Notes: generated from the letters alone by a model not told the origin. A DNA stretch of 5,919 nucleotides from an uncultured Acidobacteriota bacterium (GCA_937925645.1 CALAMB010000150.1:1-5919), one strand, 5' to 3'. Positions 1 to 5,728 are shown, counted from the first letter of the stretch. Numbers and translations: made by a program.

Positions 1-59
1 TGGCCCGCGGCGGTCTTTACAGCCAGCTTTACCAGCGGCAGGCGTTCCTGTCGGCGTGA
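1..59 (+). CDS. C-terminal fragment of a probable ABC exporter (ATPase/permease)
   Basis: Only the last 18 codons are in the window; they begin at base 3 and end at the TGA at 57-59. The fragment reads ARGGLYSQLYQRQAFLSA. A tail of the form 'GG.Y..LY..Q' following the ATPase domain is typical of MsbA-like and multidrug ABC exporters that fuse membrane and nucleotide-binding domains, where the preceding residues are usually 'H.ELL'. No Walker or signature motif is visible, so the assignment rests on this tail alone. The stop is followed within five bases by an 8-bp tandem array, with no ordinary hairpin-plus-T terminator between. The 5' part of the gene lies outside the window. Confidence 0.55.
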   Translation, partial: ARGGLYSQLYQRQAFLSA

Positions 60-63
60 GGAG

Positions 64-135
64 CGGTGAATCGGTGAATCGGTGAATCGGTGAGTCGGTG
101 AGTCGGTGAATCGGTGAGTCGGTGAATCGGTGAGT
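64..135. repeat. 8-bp tandem array, unit CGGTGAAT/CGGTGAGT, 9 copies
   Basis: Nine head-to-tail octamers without any spacing error fill exactly 72 bp. Units 1, 2, 3, 6 and 8 are CGGTGAAT; units 4, 5, 7 and 9 are CGGTGAGT. The only variation is A/G at the seventh base. The array starts four bases after the stop codon of the upstream gene. Because 8 is not a multiple of 3, it is unlikely to encode protein. Confidence 0.97.
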
Positions 136-145
136 CGGGAGACGA

Positions 146-172
146 ATCAACCATCAACCATCAACCATCAAC
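146..172. repeat. 7-bp tandem array, unit ATCAACC, about 3.9 copies
   Basis: Three perfect ATCAACC units are followed by a partial ATCAAC. The array is bracketed by a 6-bp inverted repeat, GAATCA at 144-149 and TGATTC at 173-178. The same 27-base string recurs at 312-338, and both copies are followed by GATTCT (after one extra T in this copy). Confidence 0.95.
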
Positions 173-186
173 TGATTCTGGAACTG

Positions 187-246
187 GAACCTTCGAGCTT
201 GCGAACCTGCGAACCTTCAAACCTTTAAACTTTTAAACCTTAAAAC
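187..246. repeat. Degenerate 8-bp tandem array, unit GAACCTTC
   Basis: Seven octamers in strict 8-bp register run from 187 to 242: GAACCTTC, GAGCTTGC, GAACCTGC, GAACCTTC, AAACCTTT, AAACTTTT, AAACCTTA, followed by a partial AAAC. The copies drift from GC-rich to AT-rich along the array. The local AT-rich patch at 217-246 stands out in an otherwise GC-rich window. Confidence 0.9.
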
Positions 247-250
247 AGCT

Positions 251-308
251 CGATCACGATTACGATTACGATCACGATCACGATTACGAGATACGATTAC
301 GAGCACGA
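251..308. repeat. 6-bp tandem array, unit CGATTA/CGATCA
   Basis: Six contiguous hexamers occupy 251-286 (CGATCA, CGATTA, CGATTA, CGATCA, CGATCA, CGATTA). They are followed by an irregular CGAGATA and then CGATTA, CGAGCA and CGA at 294-308. Variation is confined mostly to one T/C position. The end of the array contains ATTACGAGCACGAA (296-309), which reappears as an exact inverted copy at 5898-5911. Confidence 0.93.
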
Positions 309-338
309 ACCATCAACCATCAACCATCAACCATCAAC
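308..338. repeat. Second 7-bp tandem array, unit AACCATC, about 4.4 copies
   Basis: Four perfect AACCATC units are followed by AAC. This is the same heptamer as at 146-172, offset by 166 bp, in the same orientation. It ends 19 bases before the stop codon of the minus-strand membrane protein gene, so the arrays fill the whole space between two convergent genes. Confidence 0.95.
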
Positions 339-357
339 GATTCTCCCGGCCCGGCGG

Positions 358-549
358 TCAGATCCGGGCCAGCACCCGGCCGGGCAGGCAGATGAGCGAC
401 CGGAGCAGCTCGAACACGCCGCTGACGGCGATCCCCACCAGCCGGAACGGCAGCAGGAGCAACCAAACCAGCGGGTAAAGCACCAGCGCCAGCAGCGCCA
501 GCGGCCAGCACAGCACCAGCAGGATCAGCCACAGCAGAAATTTCACCAT
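358..549 (-). CDS. Small hydrophobic membrane protein, 63 residues
   Basis: The protein starts MVKFLLWLILLVLCWPLALL and continues with an almost unbroken hydrophobic run to about residue 42, followed by a short amphipathic tail with four Arg residues. I read it as one long or two tightly packed membrane segments split by the prolines at about 16 and 26, probably in the inner membrane. The ATG at 549 was chosen because GAGGAGGAG lies just upstream, an excellent ribosome-binding site; an in-frame upstream start would add 18 Pro/Arg/Gly-rich residues and ignore it. Similar Leu/Trp-rich proteins of about 60 residues occur as uncharacterised proteins in several phyla, as far as I recall. I do not know the function. 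It is divergent from the phosphorylase gene. Confidence 0.75.
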   Translation of the reverse strand: MVKFLLWLILLVLCWPLALLALVLYPLVWLLLLPFRLVGIAVSGVFELLRSLICLPGRVLARI

Positions 550-635
550 CGCTCCTCCTCGCCCCGGCGGGCTGCGGGCGGCCCCTCTCCGGCCGGGTGT
601 CATCCGCCCTGTTTATCCATAAGAACGCTGATAAC

Positions 636-664
636 GCCGCGGATGTTCCGCGCGGCTCGTTTTT
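636..664 (+). terminator. Possible intrinsic terminator-like hairpin
   Basis: GCCGCGG (636-642) can pair with CCG plus CGGC (648-650 and 653-656) around the loop ATGTT, with a two-base bulge, and TTTTT follows at 660-664. It lies ahead of the candidate phosphorylase promoter. If real, it would stop + strand read-through coming from the left rather than control the phosphorylase. GC-rich DNA throws up such stems by chance. Confidence 0.3.
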
Positions 665-683
665 CCGGCCGTGCCGTCCGCCA

Positions 684-713
684 TTGACGGCGGCGGGCGC
701 GGCGTGCTATGAC
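684..713 (+). promoter_or_regulatory. Candidate sigma-70-type promoter for the phosphorylase gene
   Basis: TTGACG (684-689, five of six consensus bases) is followed after 18 bp by TATGAC (708-713, four of six), with a TGC immediately before the -10, giving an extended -10. The predicted start is near 720, leaving a leader of about 65 bases before the ATG at 786. Confidence 0.45.
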
Positions 714-773
714 CGTCGGACGGGCGCGGCCCGCTCCGACTCGGTTTGGCGGGCCTCCGGCCGGCATGTTCGC

Positions 774-780
774 GGGAGGT
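774..780 (+). promoter_or_regulatory. Ribosome-binding site fixing the phosphorylase start
   Basis: GGGAGGT lies five bases before the ATG at 786. The reading frame stays open upstream as far as 597, but those codons give Arg/Ala-rich sequence with no family similarity, so this site decides the start. Confidence 0.8.
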
Positions 781-785
781 GTTCC

Positions 786-1529
786 ATGAGCCACCAGCGC
801 CGATTCGCGCACAGCAACAATCCCGGCTTCGCCTGCCGCCCCGGCGTCATCCTGCTCCCCTTCGGCCGGCGCAGCTTCCTGCCGGCCATCACGGCGCGGC
901 TGGGCGCCGAGCCGGTGCCCCTCGACGAGACCACGGACCGGGAGATCTTCAATCCGCCGCGGGGCGGGATTCCCGTCACGCTGATCTACTCCGGCATGGG
1001 CGGACCCGCCACGGTCAACGCGCTGGAGATGGCCAAGGCCAACGGCGCCGAGCGGGTGGTGATCTTCGGCGCGTGCGGCGGCATGGACCCCCGGCTGGCG
1101 GTGGGGCAACTCCTCGTGCCGCCGGCGGCGGTCCGGGCCGAGGGCGCGTCGCGGGCCTACGCCCCCATCGAATTCCCGGCGGCTTTCGACCTGGAACTGG
1201 CCCACCAACTGCTCGTCACGGTTCGGTCCGGCGGCGTGCCGGCGCACGCGGGGATGGTGTACACCACCGACACCTCCTACCGCGTCGGTCCCGAGATTTA
1301 CGAATCGTACCGCGGCCTGGTGCTGGGCGCCGACTGCGAGTGCGCCTCGGCCGCCGTTGCTGGCGCCCGGCTGGGACTGCCAGTGGCGGCGCTGCTGTTC
1401 TGCACCGACAACGTCACGCTGCCCCGGCCGGGCGACCGGCGCTATCGGGGCTTAGCCAAGCCGGCTGTCCGCCGCGGCTTCGACGCGGGTCTCGATGCGG
1501 TGATTCGGGTGCTGGCCGGGTCGGCATGA
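786..1529 (+). CDS. Nucleoside phosphorylase family protein (uridine phosphorylase-like)
   Basis: The 247-residue protein belongs to the PNP/UDP phosphorylase superfamily, cytoplasmic enzymes that split nucleosides with phosphate to a free base and ribose-1-phosphate. Visible motifs are the glycine-rich strand YSGMGGPATVNALE (68-81), FGACGGMDPRLAVG (94-107), AVRAEGASRAYAPIEFPA (115-132), which closely follows E. coli Udp, and GADCECAS (181-188), where E185 matches the ribose-binding Glu. TDN at 207-209 places an Asp where purine phosphorylases carry their catalytic acid. The Arg that precedes the GTxG motif in Udp and contacts phosphate is Ile93 here, so phosphate use is not assured; nucleosidase activity or another substrate is possible. 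Length is normal for the family. The uracil-recognition insertion of Udp before the GxDxE segment appears shortened. Substrate is unresolved, so I give no symbol. Confidence 0.85.
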   Translation: MSHQRRFAHSNNPGFACRPGVILLPFGRRSFLPAITARLGAEPVPLDETTDREIFNPPRGGIPVTLIYSGMGGPATVNALEMAKANGAERVVIFGACGGMDPRLAVGQLLVPPAAVRAEGASRAYAPIEFPAAFDLELAHQLLVTVRSGGVPAHAGMVYTTDTSYRVGPEIYESYRGLVLGADCECASAAVAGARLGLPVAALLFCTDNVTLPRPGDRRYRGLAKPAVRRGFDAGLDAVIRVLAGSA

Positions 1530-1601
1530 ACGCCGCCCGACCGGCTGTCTTTCGGTGTCGCGCTCGGACCCCGGCGTTTTCCGGCTCCGCACTTTTCCTG
1601 T

Positions 1602-1628
1602 TTGGGATCAGCCGGGCGGTGCTATAAT
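1602..1628 (+). promoter_or_regulatory. Extended -10 promoter for the HD-GYP gene
   Basis: TATAAT at 1623-1628 is a perfect -10 hexamer, preceded by TGC to make an extended -10 (TGnTATAAT). The best -35 is TTGGGA at 1602-1607 (four of six) with a short 15-bp spacer, which the extended -10 could compensate for. The predicted start is near 1635, about 45 bases before the chosen GTG. It is the clearest promoter in the window. Confidence 0.65.
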
Positions 1629-1679
1629 TTCGCTGACTATCCATAGGTTTGATGCAGATTGTTATTCCGGGTGATTGCG

Positions 1680-4343
1680 GTGGCCCGTAAGCGCGCGGAC
1701 AGTTTGGAGAGCGATACAACCGGCGGCCACGCGTCACGCAGCCGTCAGCTCCTGGCCGCGCTCTGTCCGCCCGGAGCGTCCGGGGGACTCGTGGTGGCCG
1801 AGCTGCTGCCGCGGCGCGAGCTGGCCCTGCCGCTGCTCGCCGTGCCGGCGCCCGGCGCCGACGCGCCGCCCACTCCCGCGTTCATCGCCTTCGCCGATCC
1901 GCCGACGGCGCGCGCCCTGGCCGGCGCCGGCTGGATCCGTCAGTCGGTGCGACTGGGGTGCGGGAACGCGCCCTGCGCGGTGCTGGTGCGGGCGCTGTCG
2001 CTCCCGGGCCGCCGCCGCCGGATCCTGGTGCTGCTGCCGCCCCCCGGGGCGGCGCCCGACGCGGCACCCCCGAAGCCGCGCCCCATGGGCGCCCGAAAAC
2101 AGGCCGAACTGGCCGCCGCGCTGGACCTCTACGAGCGGCATGAGATCGAGTCGCTGGTGGCGCACCTGACCCAGCGCGCCCGGCACGTCTTCCTGAAAAC
2201 CTTGTCCTTGCGCGACACGCTGACGGCCTTCCTCCGCGATTTTGGTTCGCGCACCGGTCTGGACGTCCTGCGGCTGTTCCTGGTGGGCGAGAGCACCGGC
2301 GTCAAGCCCGTGTTTGCCGGCTGGGACCGCGTCGCGCCGGAGAATCCGGAACCGGTTCACGAGGTGTTCCGCCAGCTCATGCAGGACGACCCGCAGGCGG
2401 CGGTGGTGGGTGACGGCCCGATCCGTCTCCCCCATGGCCTGAGCGGCTGTTTCCTCCGCCTGGAAGCCGGCCGCTACCGATTTTATTTCCTGGGAGCGGC
2501 CATCACGCGGTCCGGGCGCCCCGATCTGGGGTTTCTGCTGCACGCCTGTCTCCGCCAGTTGGCGATGCTGCTCGACGAGACGGCGCCGCTCCTGCCGCGG
2601 ATCGAGGGTGTGCTCCAGCAGAAGGAAACCGCCCAACTGCTGCTCCGGATCATGACGCTCGACGACCTGGAGCAGTTCCGGCGGGAGCTGCCCGCCCTGC
2701 TGCAGGACTTCCTGCACGTGGAGAGCGCGGCCTATTACTTCTACCAGCCGGAAGGCCGGCGGCTCTGCCGGCACGCCTTCGCCGGCTCGTTCGGCGAACT
2801 GCTGCCCGCCCGGGAGTCGTGCGACCTGGACAGCTACACCTGGCTCACCCGCTGCGCCCGGTCCGGCAACACCCTGCTCAAGACCGACCTGGCGGCCGGC
2901 GAGCGGACGAACGTCACCGACAACGGCCTGTTCGCCTCGGCGCTTTACTATCCCGTGGACACCGGCGAGGCGGTGCGCGACGTCATCCTGGCCGCCGACA
3001 CCCGCCGCAACCGGGTGACGTTCCAGCACGTCCAGCGGCTGAACCAGATCCTGCCGTTCCTCGTCCAGGCCATCAGCAACAACCGCCTTTACTCCGGGAT
3101 CCGGCGCCACCTCTTCGTCGACTTCGACACCAACCTGCCCAACCGCCGCGGCTTCGAGGAGGCGTTGCTGGCCTGCCTGGAACGGTCCAAGCGCGTGGGC
3201 GACAGCTTCACCGTGATCATGGCCAGCCTGGACCGGCCGGACCGGATCAGCCTGCGGACTTACGGCGATTCGCCGCGGACCTTCCTGCTGAAGATCTGCG
3301 CGTTCTTCCAGAAGCAGCTCCCGCCGCAGGCCACGCTGGCCTACTCGGGCAATTACAAATTCCTGTGCCTGCTCCCCCGCTACGAGATGGAACCGGCGCT
3401 GGAGCTGGCCCGCCGGCTGTGCCTGCAGGCGCGCGAGACGCTGCGCGACGCCGAGAACCGCCCCACGTTCTCGCTGGGCATCTCCTGTTTCCCCATCAAC
3501 GGGATGAGTTTGGACGACCTGCTGCTGTCGGCGGAGCAGGCCATGACCATGAGCCGGTTCCAGGGCGGCGACACGGCCTCGCTGATGGGCAGCCAGCTCA
3601 TCAAGAAACTGGCTCTGAACGTGTTCTCGCGGTTCATGGGCCAGGGGACCTTGCGAACCGGCCCCGAGGTGGTGGACGGCGTGCTGCAAAAGATCTCCGA
3701 CCGCCGGGAAGGGGAAGAGAGCCTCACCACGGTGGAGATGATCAACTCCCTGGCCGAGGCCATCGACGCCAAGGACCACTACACGAGCAACCACACCCTG
3801 GAGACGTCCATCCTGGCAGTGGCCCTGGGCCGGCTGATGGTGCTGGACGACGACACGCTGGAGCGGCTCCGCATCGCCGCCAAGCTGCACGACATCGGCA
3901 AGATCGGCGTGCCGGAGCACATCCTGCTCAAGCAGGGGAAGCTCACGCCGGACGAGGAGCAGGTCATGCGCCGCCACGCCGAGATCGGCGCCCGGATTCT
4001 GCGGCCCATCAGCAGCCTGCGCCATATCGCCGTGATCGTGGAGCACCATCATGAACGGTGGGACGGCTCCGGCTACCCGCACGGGCTCAGAGAAGAGGAG
4101 ATCCCCATCGAATCCCGTATCCTGGCCGTCATCGACGCCTACCACGCCATGATCAGCCACCGCACCTACCGCGAGGGCCAGACCCAGGAGTACGCCATGG
4201 GTGAAATCCGCCGCGGCGCCGGGGGCCAGTTCGACCCGCGGGTCACCGAGCTGTTCGGCCAGATGATGGCGGAACGCCGCGAGCTGGGCGTGATGGCCCC
4301 CTTCGCCGACTGGCCGCTCCGGCCCGACCAGCCGCCCATGTAA
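1680..4343 (+). CDS. GAF / degenerate GGDEF / HD-GYP cyclic-di-GMP phosphodiesterase
   Basis: Predicted 887-residue cytoplasmic enzyme hydrolysing c-di-GMP; no signal peptide or membrane segment. Order: Pro/Ala/Arg-rich N-terminus (1-145), helical linker and GAF-like region (about 148-300), second GAF-like region (about 325-465), GGDEF-like domain (about 480-635), HD-GYP domain (about 684-870). The HD-GYP signatures are KDHYTSNH (H705), LHDIGK (H737, D738), H766, HHERWDGSGYP (H790-P800) and D819, so the expected metal ligands and the GYP loop are present. The usual DxYDA reads DAYHA. The GGDEF domain keeps LPNRR (486-490) and AEQAM (618-622), but its signature is GNYKF (557-561) with no RxxD inhibitory site, so it should not make c-di-GMP and may be regulatory. 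Start uncertain: GTG 1680 follows GGTGA by five bases; in-frame TTG 1659 and GTG 1671 are alternatives. Confidence 0.9.
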   Translation: MARKRADSLESDTTGGHASRSRQLLAALCPPGASGGLVVAELLPRRELALPLLAVPAPGADAPPTPAFIAFADPPTARALAGAGWIRQSVRLGCGNAPCAVLVRALSLPGRRRRILVLLPPPGAAPDAAPPKPRPMGARKQAELAAALDLYERHEIESLVAHLTQRARHVFLKTLSLRDTLTAFLRDFGSRTGLDVLRLFLVGESTGVKPVFAGWDRVAPENPEPVHEVFRQLMQDDPQAAVVGDGPIRLPHGLSGCFLRLEAGRYRFYFLGAAITRSGRPDLGFLLHACLRQLAMLLDETAPLLPRIEGVLQQKETAQLLLRIMTLDDLEQFRRELPALLQDFLHVESAAYYFYQPEGRRLCRHAFAGSFGELLPARESCDLDSYTWLTRCARSGNTLLKTDLAAGERTNVTDNGLFASALYYPVDTGEAVRDVILAADTRRNRVTFQHVQRLNQILPFLVQAISNNRLYSGIRRHLFVDFDTNLPNRRGFEEALLACLERSKRVGDSFTVIMASLDRPDRISLRTYGDSPRTFLLKICAFFQKQLPPQATLAYSGNYKFLCLLPRYEMEPALELARRLCLQARETLRDAENRPTFSLGISCFPINGMSLDDLLLSAEQAMTMSRFQGGDTASLMGSQLIKKLALNVFSRFMGQGTLRTGPEVVDGVLQKISDRREGEESLTTVEMINSLAEAIDAKDHYTSNHTLETSILAVALGRLMVLDDDTLERLRIAAKLHDIGKIGVPEHILLKQGKLTPDEEQVMRRHAEIGARILRPISSLRHIAVIVEHHHERWDGSGYPHGLREEEIPIESRILAVIDAYHAMISHRTYREGQTQEYAMGEIRRGAGGQFDPRVTELFGQMMAERRELGVMAPFADWPLRPDQPPM

Positions 4344-4366
4344 CCCCTTCCGACATCCGATCGCAT

Positions 4367-4381
4367 CGCCGCCGTCCGGCG
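4367..4381. terminator. Weak hairpin between convergent genes
   Basis: CGCCG and CGGCG form a 5-bp stem around CCGTC in the 39-bp gap between the converging HD-GYP and pirin genes. Position suits a bidirectional terminator, but there is no T-run on either side, so intrinsic termination is doubtful. Confidence 0.2.
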
Positions 4382-4382
4382 C

Positions 4383-5129
4383 TCAGGTCCGGGCGCCCGC
4401 CAGGGTTGCCCGATCGTAGCCCCAGCCCCGGCACGACGGCACGTCGATGAGCACGAAGGCGCTGTCGCCGGCGGCCCGGAGCGCCAGGGCCGGCTCCAGG
4501 TCGATCCGCGCCTGGTCGCCCGTTTCAAGCGGGGCGCCGTTGGCTTCAAGGCGGCCGGCGATCAGGTAGAGGAACAGGCGGCGGTTCTCGGCGGTCGGGA
4601 CGTCGAGGGTGCGTCCCGCCGACAGGTCGCAGCGGTAGATGGTGGCGTCGGTGTGAAAGGTGGCGGTGCCGGGCAATCCCTGCCCGGAGGCCACCGGCAA
4701 CAGCCGGTCCCGCCACGACTCCGGCTCGAAATGGCGCTGGTCGTAGGTGGGCGCCAGATCCCGCCGGTCGGGATAGATCCAGATTTGGTGGAAATGAACC
4801 GGTCCCCGCGCCAGGTTGAACTCGGAATGGGTCAACCCGGTGCCGGCGGACATGCGCTGCACGTCGCCCGCGCCGATGACGGTGCGGTTGCCCATGCTGT
4901 CCGCGTGGGTCATCTCGCCGTCCAGGACCACGGTGACGATCTCCATTTCCCGGTGGGGGTGGGTGGGGAAGCCGGTGCCCGGCGCCACCACGTCATCGTT
5001 ATACACCCGCAGGGCGCCGAACTGGATGTTGGCGGGATCGTAGTGATCGGCGAAGGAAAACAGCCAGTAAGTCTTCAGCCAATCAAAATCCGAAAAATGA
5101 CGCCGCTTCGCCTCCACGGTCTGGATCAT
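4383..5129 (-). CDS. Pirin-family bicupin (YhhW-like)
   Basis: This 248-residue cytoplasmic protein has the two cupin barrels of bacterial pirins. The N-terminal barrel carries the full metal site: H57 and H59 in PTHPHREMEIV, H101 and E103 in GLTHSEFN, the same numbering as E. coli YhhW, which has quercetin 2,3-dioxygenase activity in vitro. Other family landmarks are FGALRVYNDD (37-46), VLDGEMTHADSMGN (68-81) and the C-terminal barrel around RLFLYLIAGRLEANG. The YhhW protein is about 231 residues, so length is normal. Bacterial pirins generally have uncertain physiological substrates, so the dioxygenase label should be read as a family property. The ATG at 5129 follows GGGAGG by five bases. 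The gene converges with the HD-GYP gene and lies 113 bp downstream of the cyclic-nucleotide-binding gene in the same direction. Confidence 0.93.
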   Translation of the reverse strand: MIQTVEAKRRHFSDFDWLKTYWLFSFADHYDPANIQFGALRVYNDDVVAPGTGFPTHPHREMEIVTVVLDGEMTHADSMGNRTVIGAGDVQRMSAGTGLTHSEFNLARGPVHFHQIWIYPDRRDLAPTYDQRHFEPESWRDRLLPVASGQGLPGTATFHTDATIYRCDLSAGRTLDVPTAENRRLFLYLIAGRLEANGAPLETGDQARIDLEPALALRAAGDSAFVLIDVPSCRGWGYDRATLAGART

Positions 5130-5134
5130 GGCCG

Positions 5135-5140
5135 CCTCCC
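5135..5140 (-). promoter_or_regulatory. Ribosome-binding site of the pirin gene
   Basis: On the minus strand, GGGAGG lies five bases before the ATG at 5129. I found no convincing promoter in the 113 bp upstream, which contains the perfect 10-bp palindrome CCGGCGCCGG at 5227-5236. Confidence 0.75.
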
Positions 5141-5242
5141 GGGTCTGTTAGTGCCGAAACCGGCGCCTGGACGGAGTTGCCGGCTGCTGCTGTTGATCTA
5201 TTGATGCGGCAGCGATGCGGGGGGATCCGGCGCCGGGCGGGG

Positions 5243-5728
5243 CTAGTCGTAGTCGAGGGTCAGGTCGAGCTCCTGGTCCTTCTTCCGGAGCCGCCGGATG
5301 AGGATCCGGAGCAGGTTGTGGTAAATGACTCGGGCCACCCCGTCCTTGCCGGCGAGGAACTGGTCGAAGTTGGCGCGCGTCAGCTTGATGAGCCGGCACC
5401 GCTCCCGGGCCACCACCGACGCCGACGCGGGCTGCCGGTCGAACAGCGAATACTCGCCGAAGCAGTCGTGGGGCTTGAGCTCGTTGAGACTCACGTCGCT
5501 GAACCGCCGCGCGGGCTGGCCGGGCTTGCTCTTGAGCAGGGCCACCTGCAGCCGCCCCTCCAGCACCACGTAGAGGGCGTCGCCGGGGACTCCCTCGGCG
5601 AGGATCATGTCGTCGGCGCCGGCCGCGAGCTCGAACGCGAACCGGCCCAACTGCCGGAGCTCGTCGTATGGCAATCCCTCGAAAATCTCGGTCTTGGCCA
5701 GGATGGCCAGGATGTCCTCGCTGAGCAT
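5243..5728 (-). CDS. Stand-alone cyclic-nucleotide-binding (CNB) domain protein
   Basis: The 161-residue cytoplasmic protein is a single CNB fold of the CRP/PKA type with no helix-turn-helix, enzyme domain or membrane segment. Landmarks are LAKTEIFEGLPYDEL (10-24), AEGVPGDALYVVLEGRLQV (44-62) and the phosphate-binding cassette FGEYSLFDRQPASASVVA (90-107), followed by the lid-side helices and a charged C-terminus (RRLRKKDQELD). The cassette Glu (E92) is kept, but the Arg that binds the cyclic phosphate, R82 in E. coli CRP, is Ala101 here. cAMP or cGMP binding in the usual way is therefore doubtful. Such small proteins may act by binding a partner. The ATG at 5728 follows GGAGGTG; extending to 5821 adds 31 residues of unlikely sequence. 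It may be co-transcribed with the pirin gene. Confidence 0.85.
   Translation of the reverse strand: MLSEDILAILAKTEIFEGLPYDELRQLGRFAFELAAGADDMILAEGVPGDALYVVLEGRLQVALLKSKPGQPARRFSDVSLNELKPHDCFGEYSLFDRQPASASVVARERCRLIKLTRANFDQFLAGKDGVARVIYHNLLRILIRRLRKKDQELDLTLDYD

Noticed and set aside
64..338. CRISPR array
   Set aside because: The repeats are 6-8 bp and contiguous with no unique spacers, and no cas genes are present.
64..338. Replication origin with DnaA boxes or iterons
   Set aside because: No TTATNCACA-type boxes are seen, units are too short for iterons, and no replication gene is nearby.
600..1247. A 215-codon minus-strand frame over the phosphorylase gene
   Set aside because: The opposite strand encodes a recognisable phosphorylase with a good ribosome-binding site; this frame has Arg/Ala/Gly-rich sequence and no domain.
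1530..1600. Terminator after the phosphorylase gene
   Set aside because: Only 4-bp stems such as CCGG around CGTTTT can be drawn, with no following T-run.
2819..4054. A 411-codon + strand frame overlapping the HD-GYP gene
   Set aside because: The product is low-complexity Pro/Arg/Gly/Ala sequence in a shifted frame; no frameshift is needed because the main frame is continuous through every domain.
1734..4160. An uninterrupted 808-codon frame on the minus strand inside the HD-GYP gene
   Set aside because: Its product is rich in His, Gln, Arg and Gly with no domain, and it is explained by GC-biased codon use in the true gene on the other strand, whose HD-GYP motifs are unmistakable.
5227..5236. 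CCGGCGCCGG palindrome between the CNB and pirin genes as a terminator or operator
   Set aside because: It has no loop or T-run, and short GC palindromes are expected by chance at this composition; a partial copy (CCGGCGCC) near 5160 is also plausible by chance.
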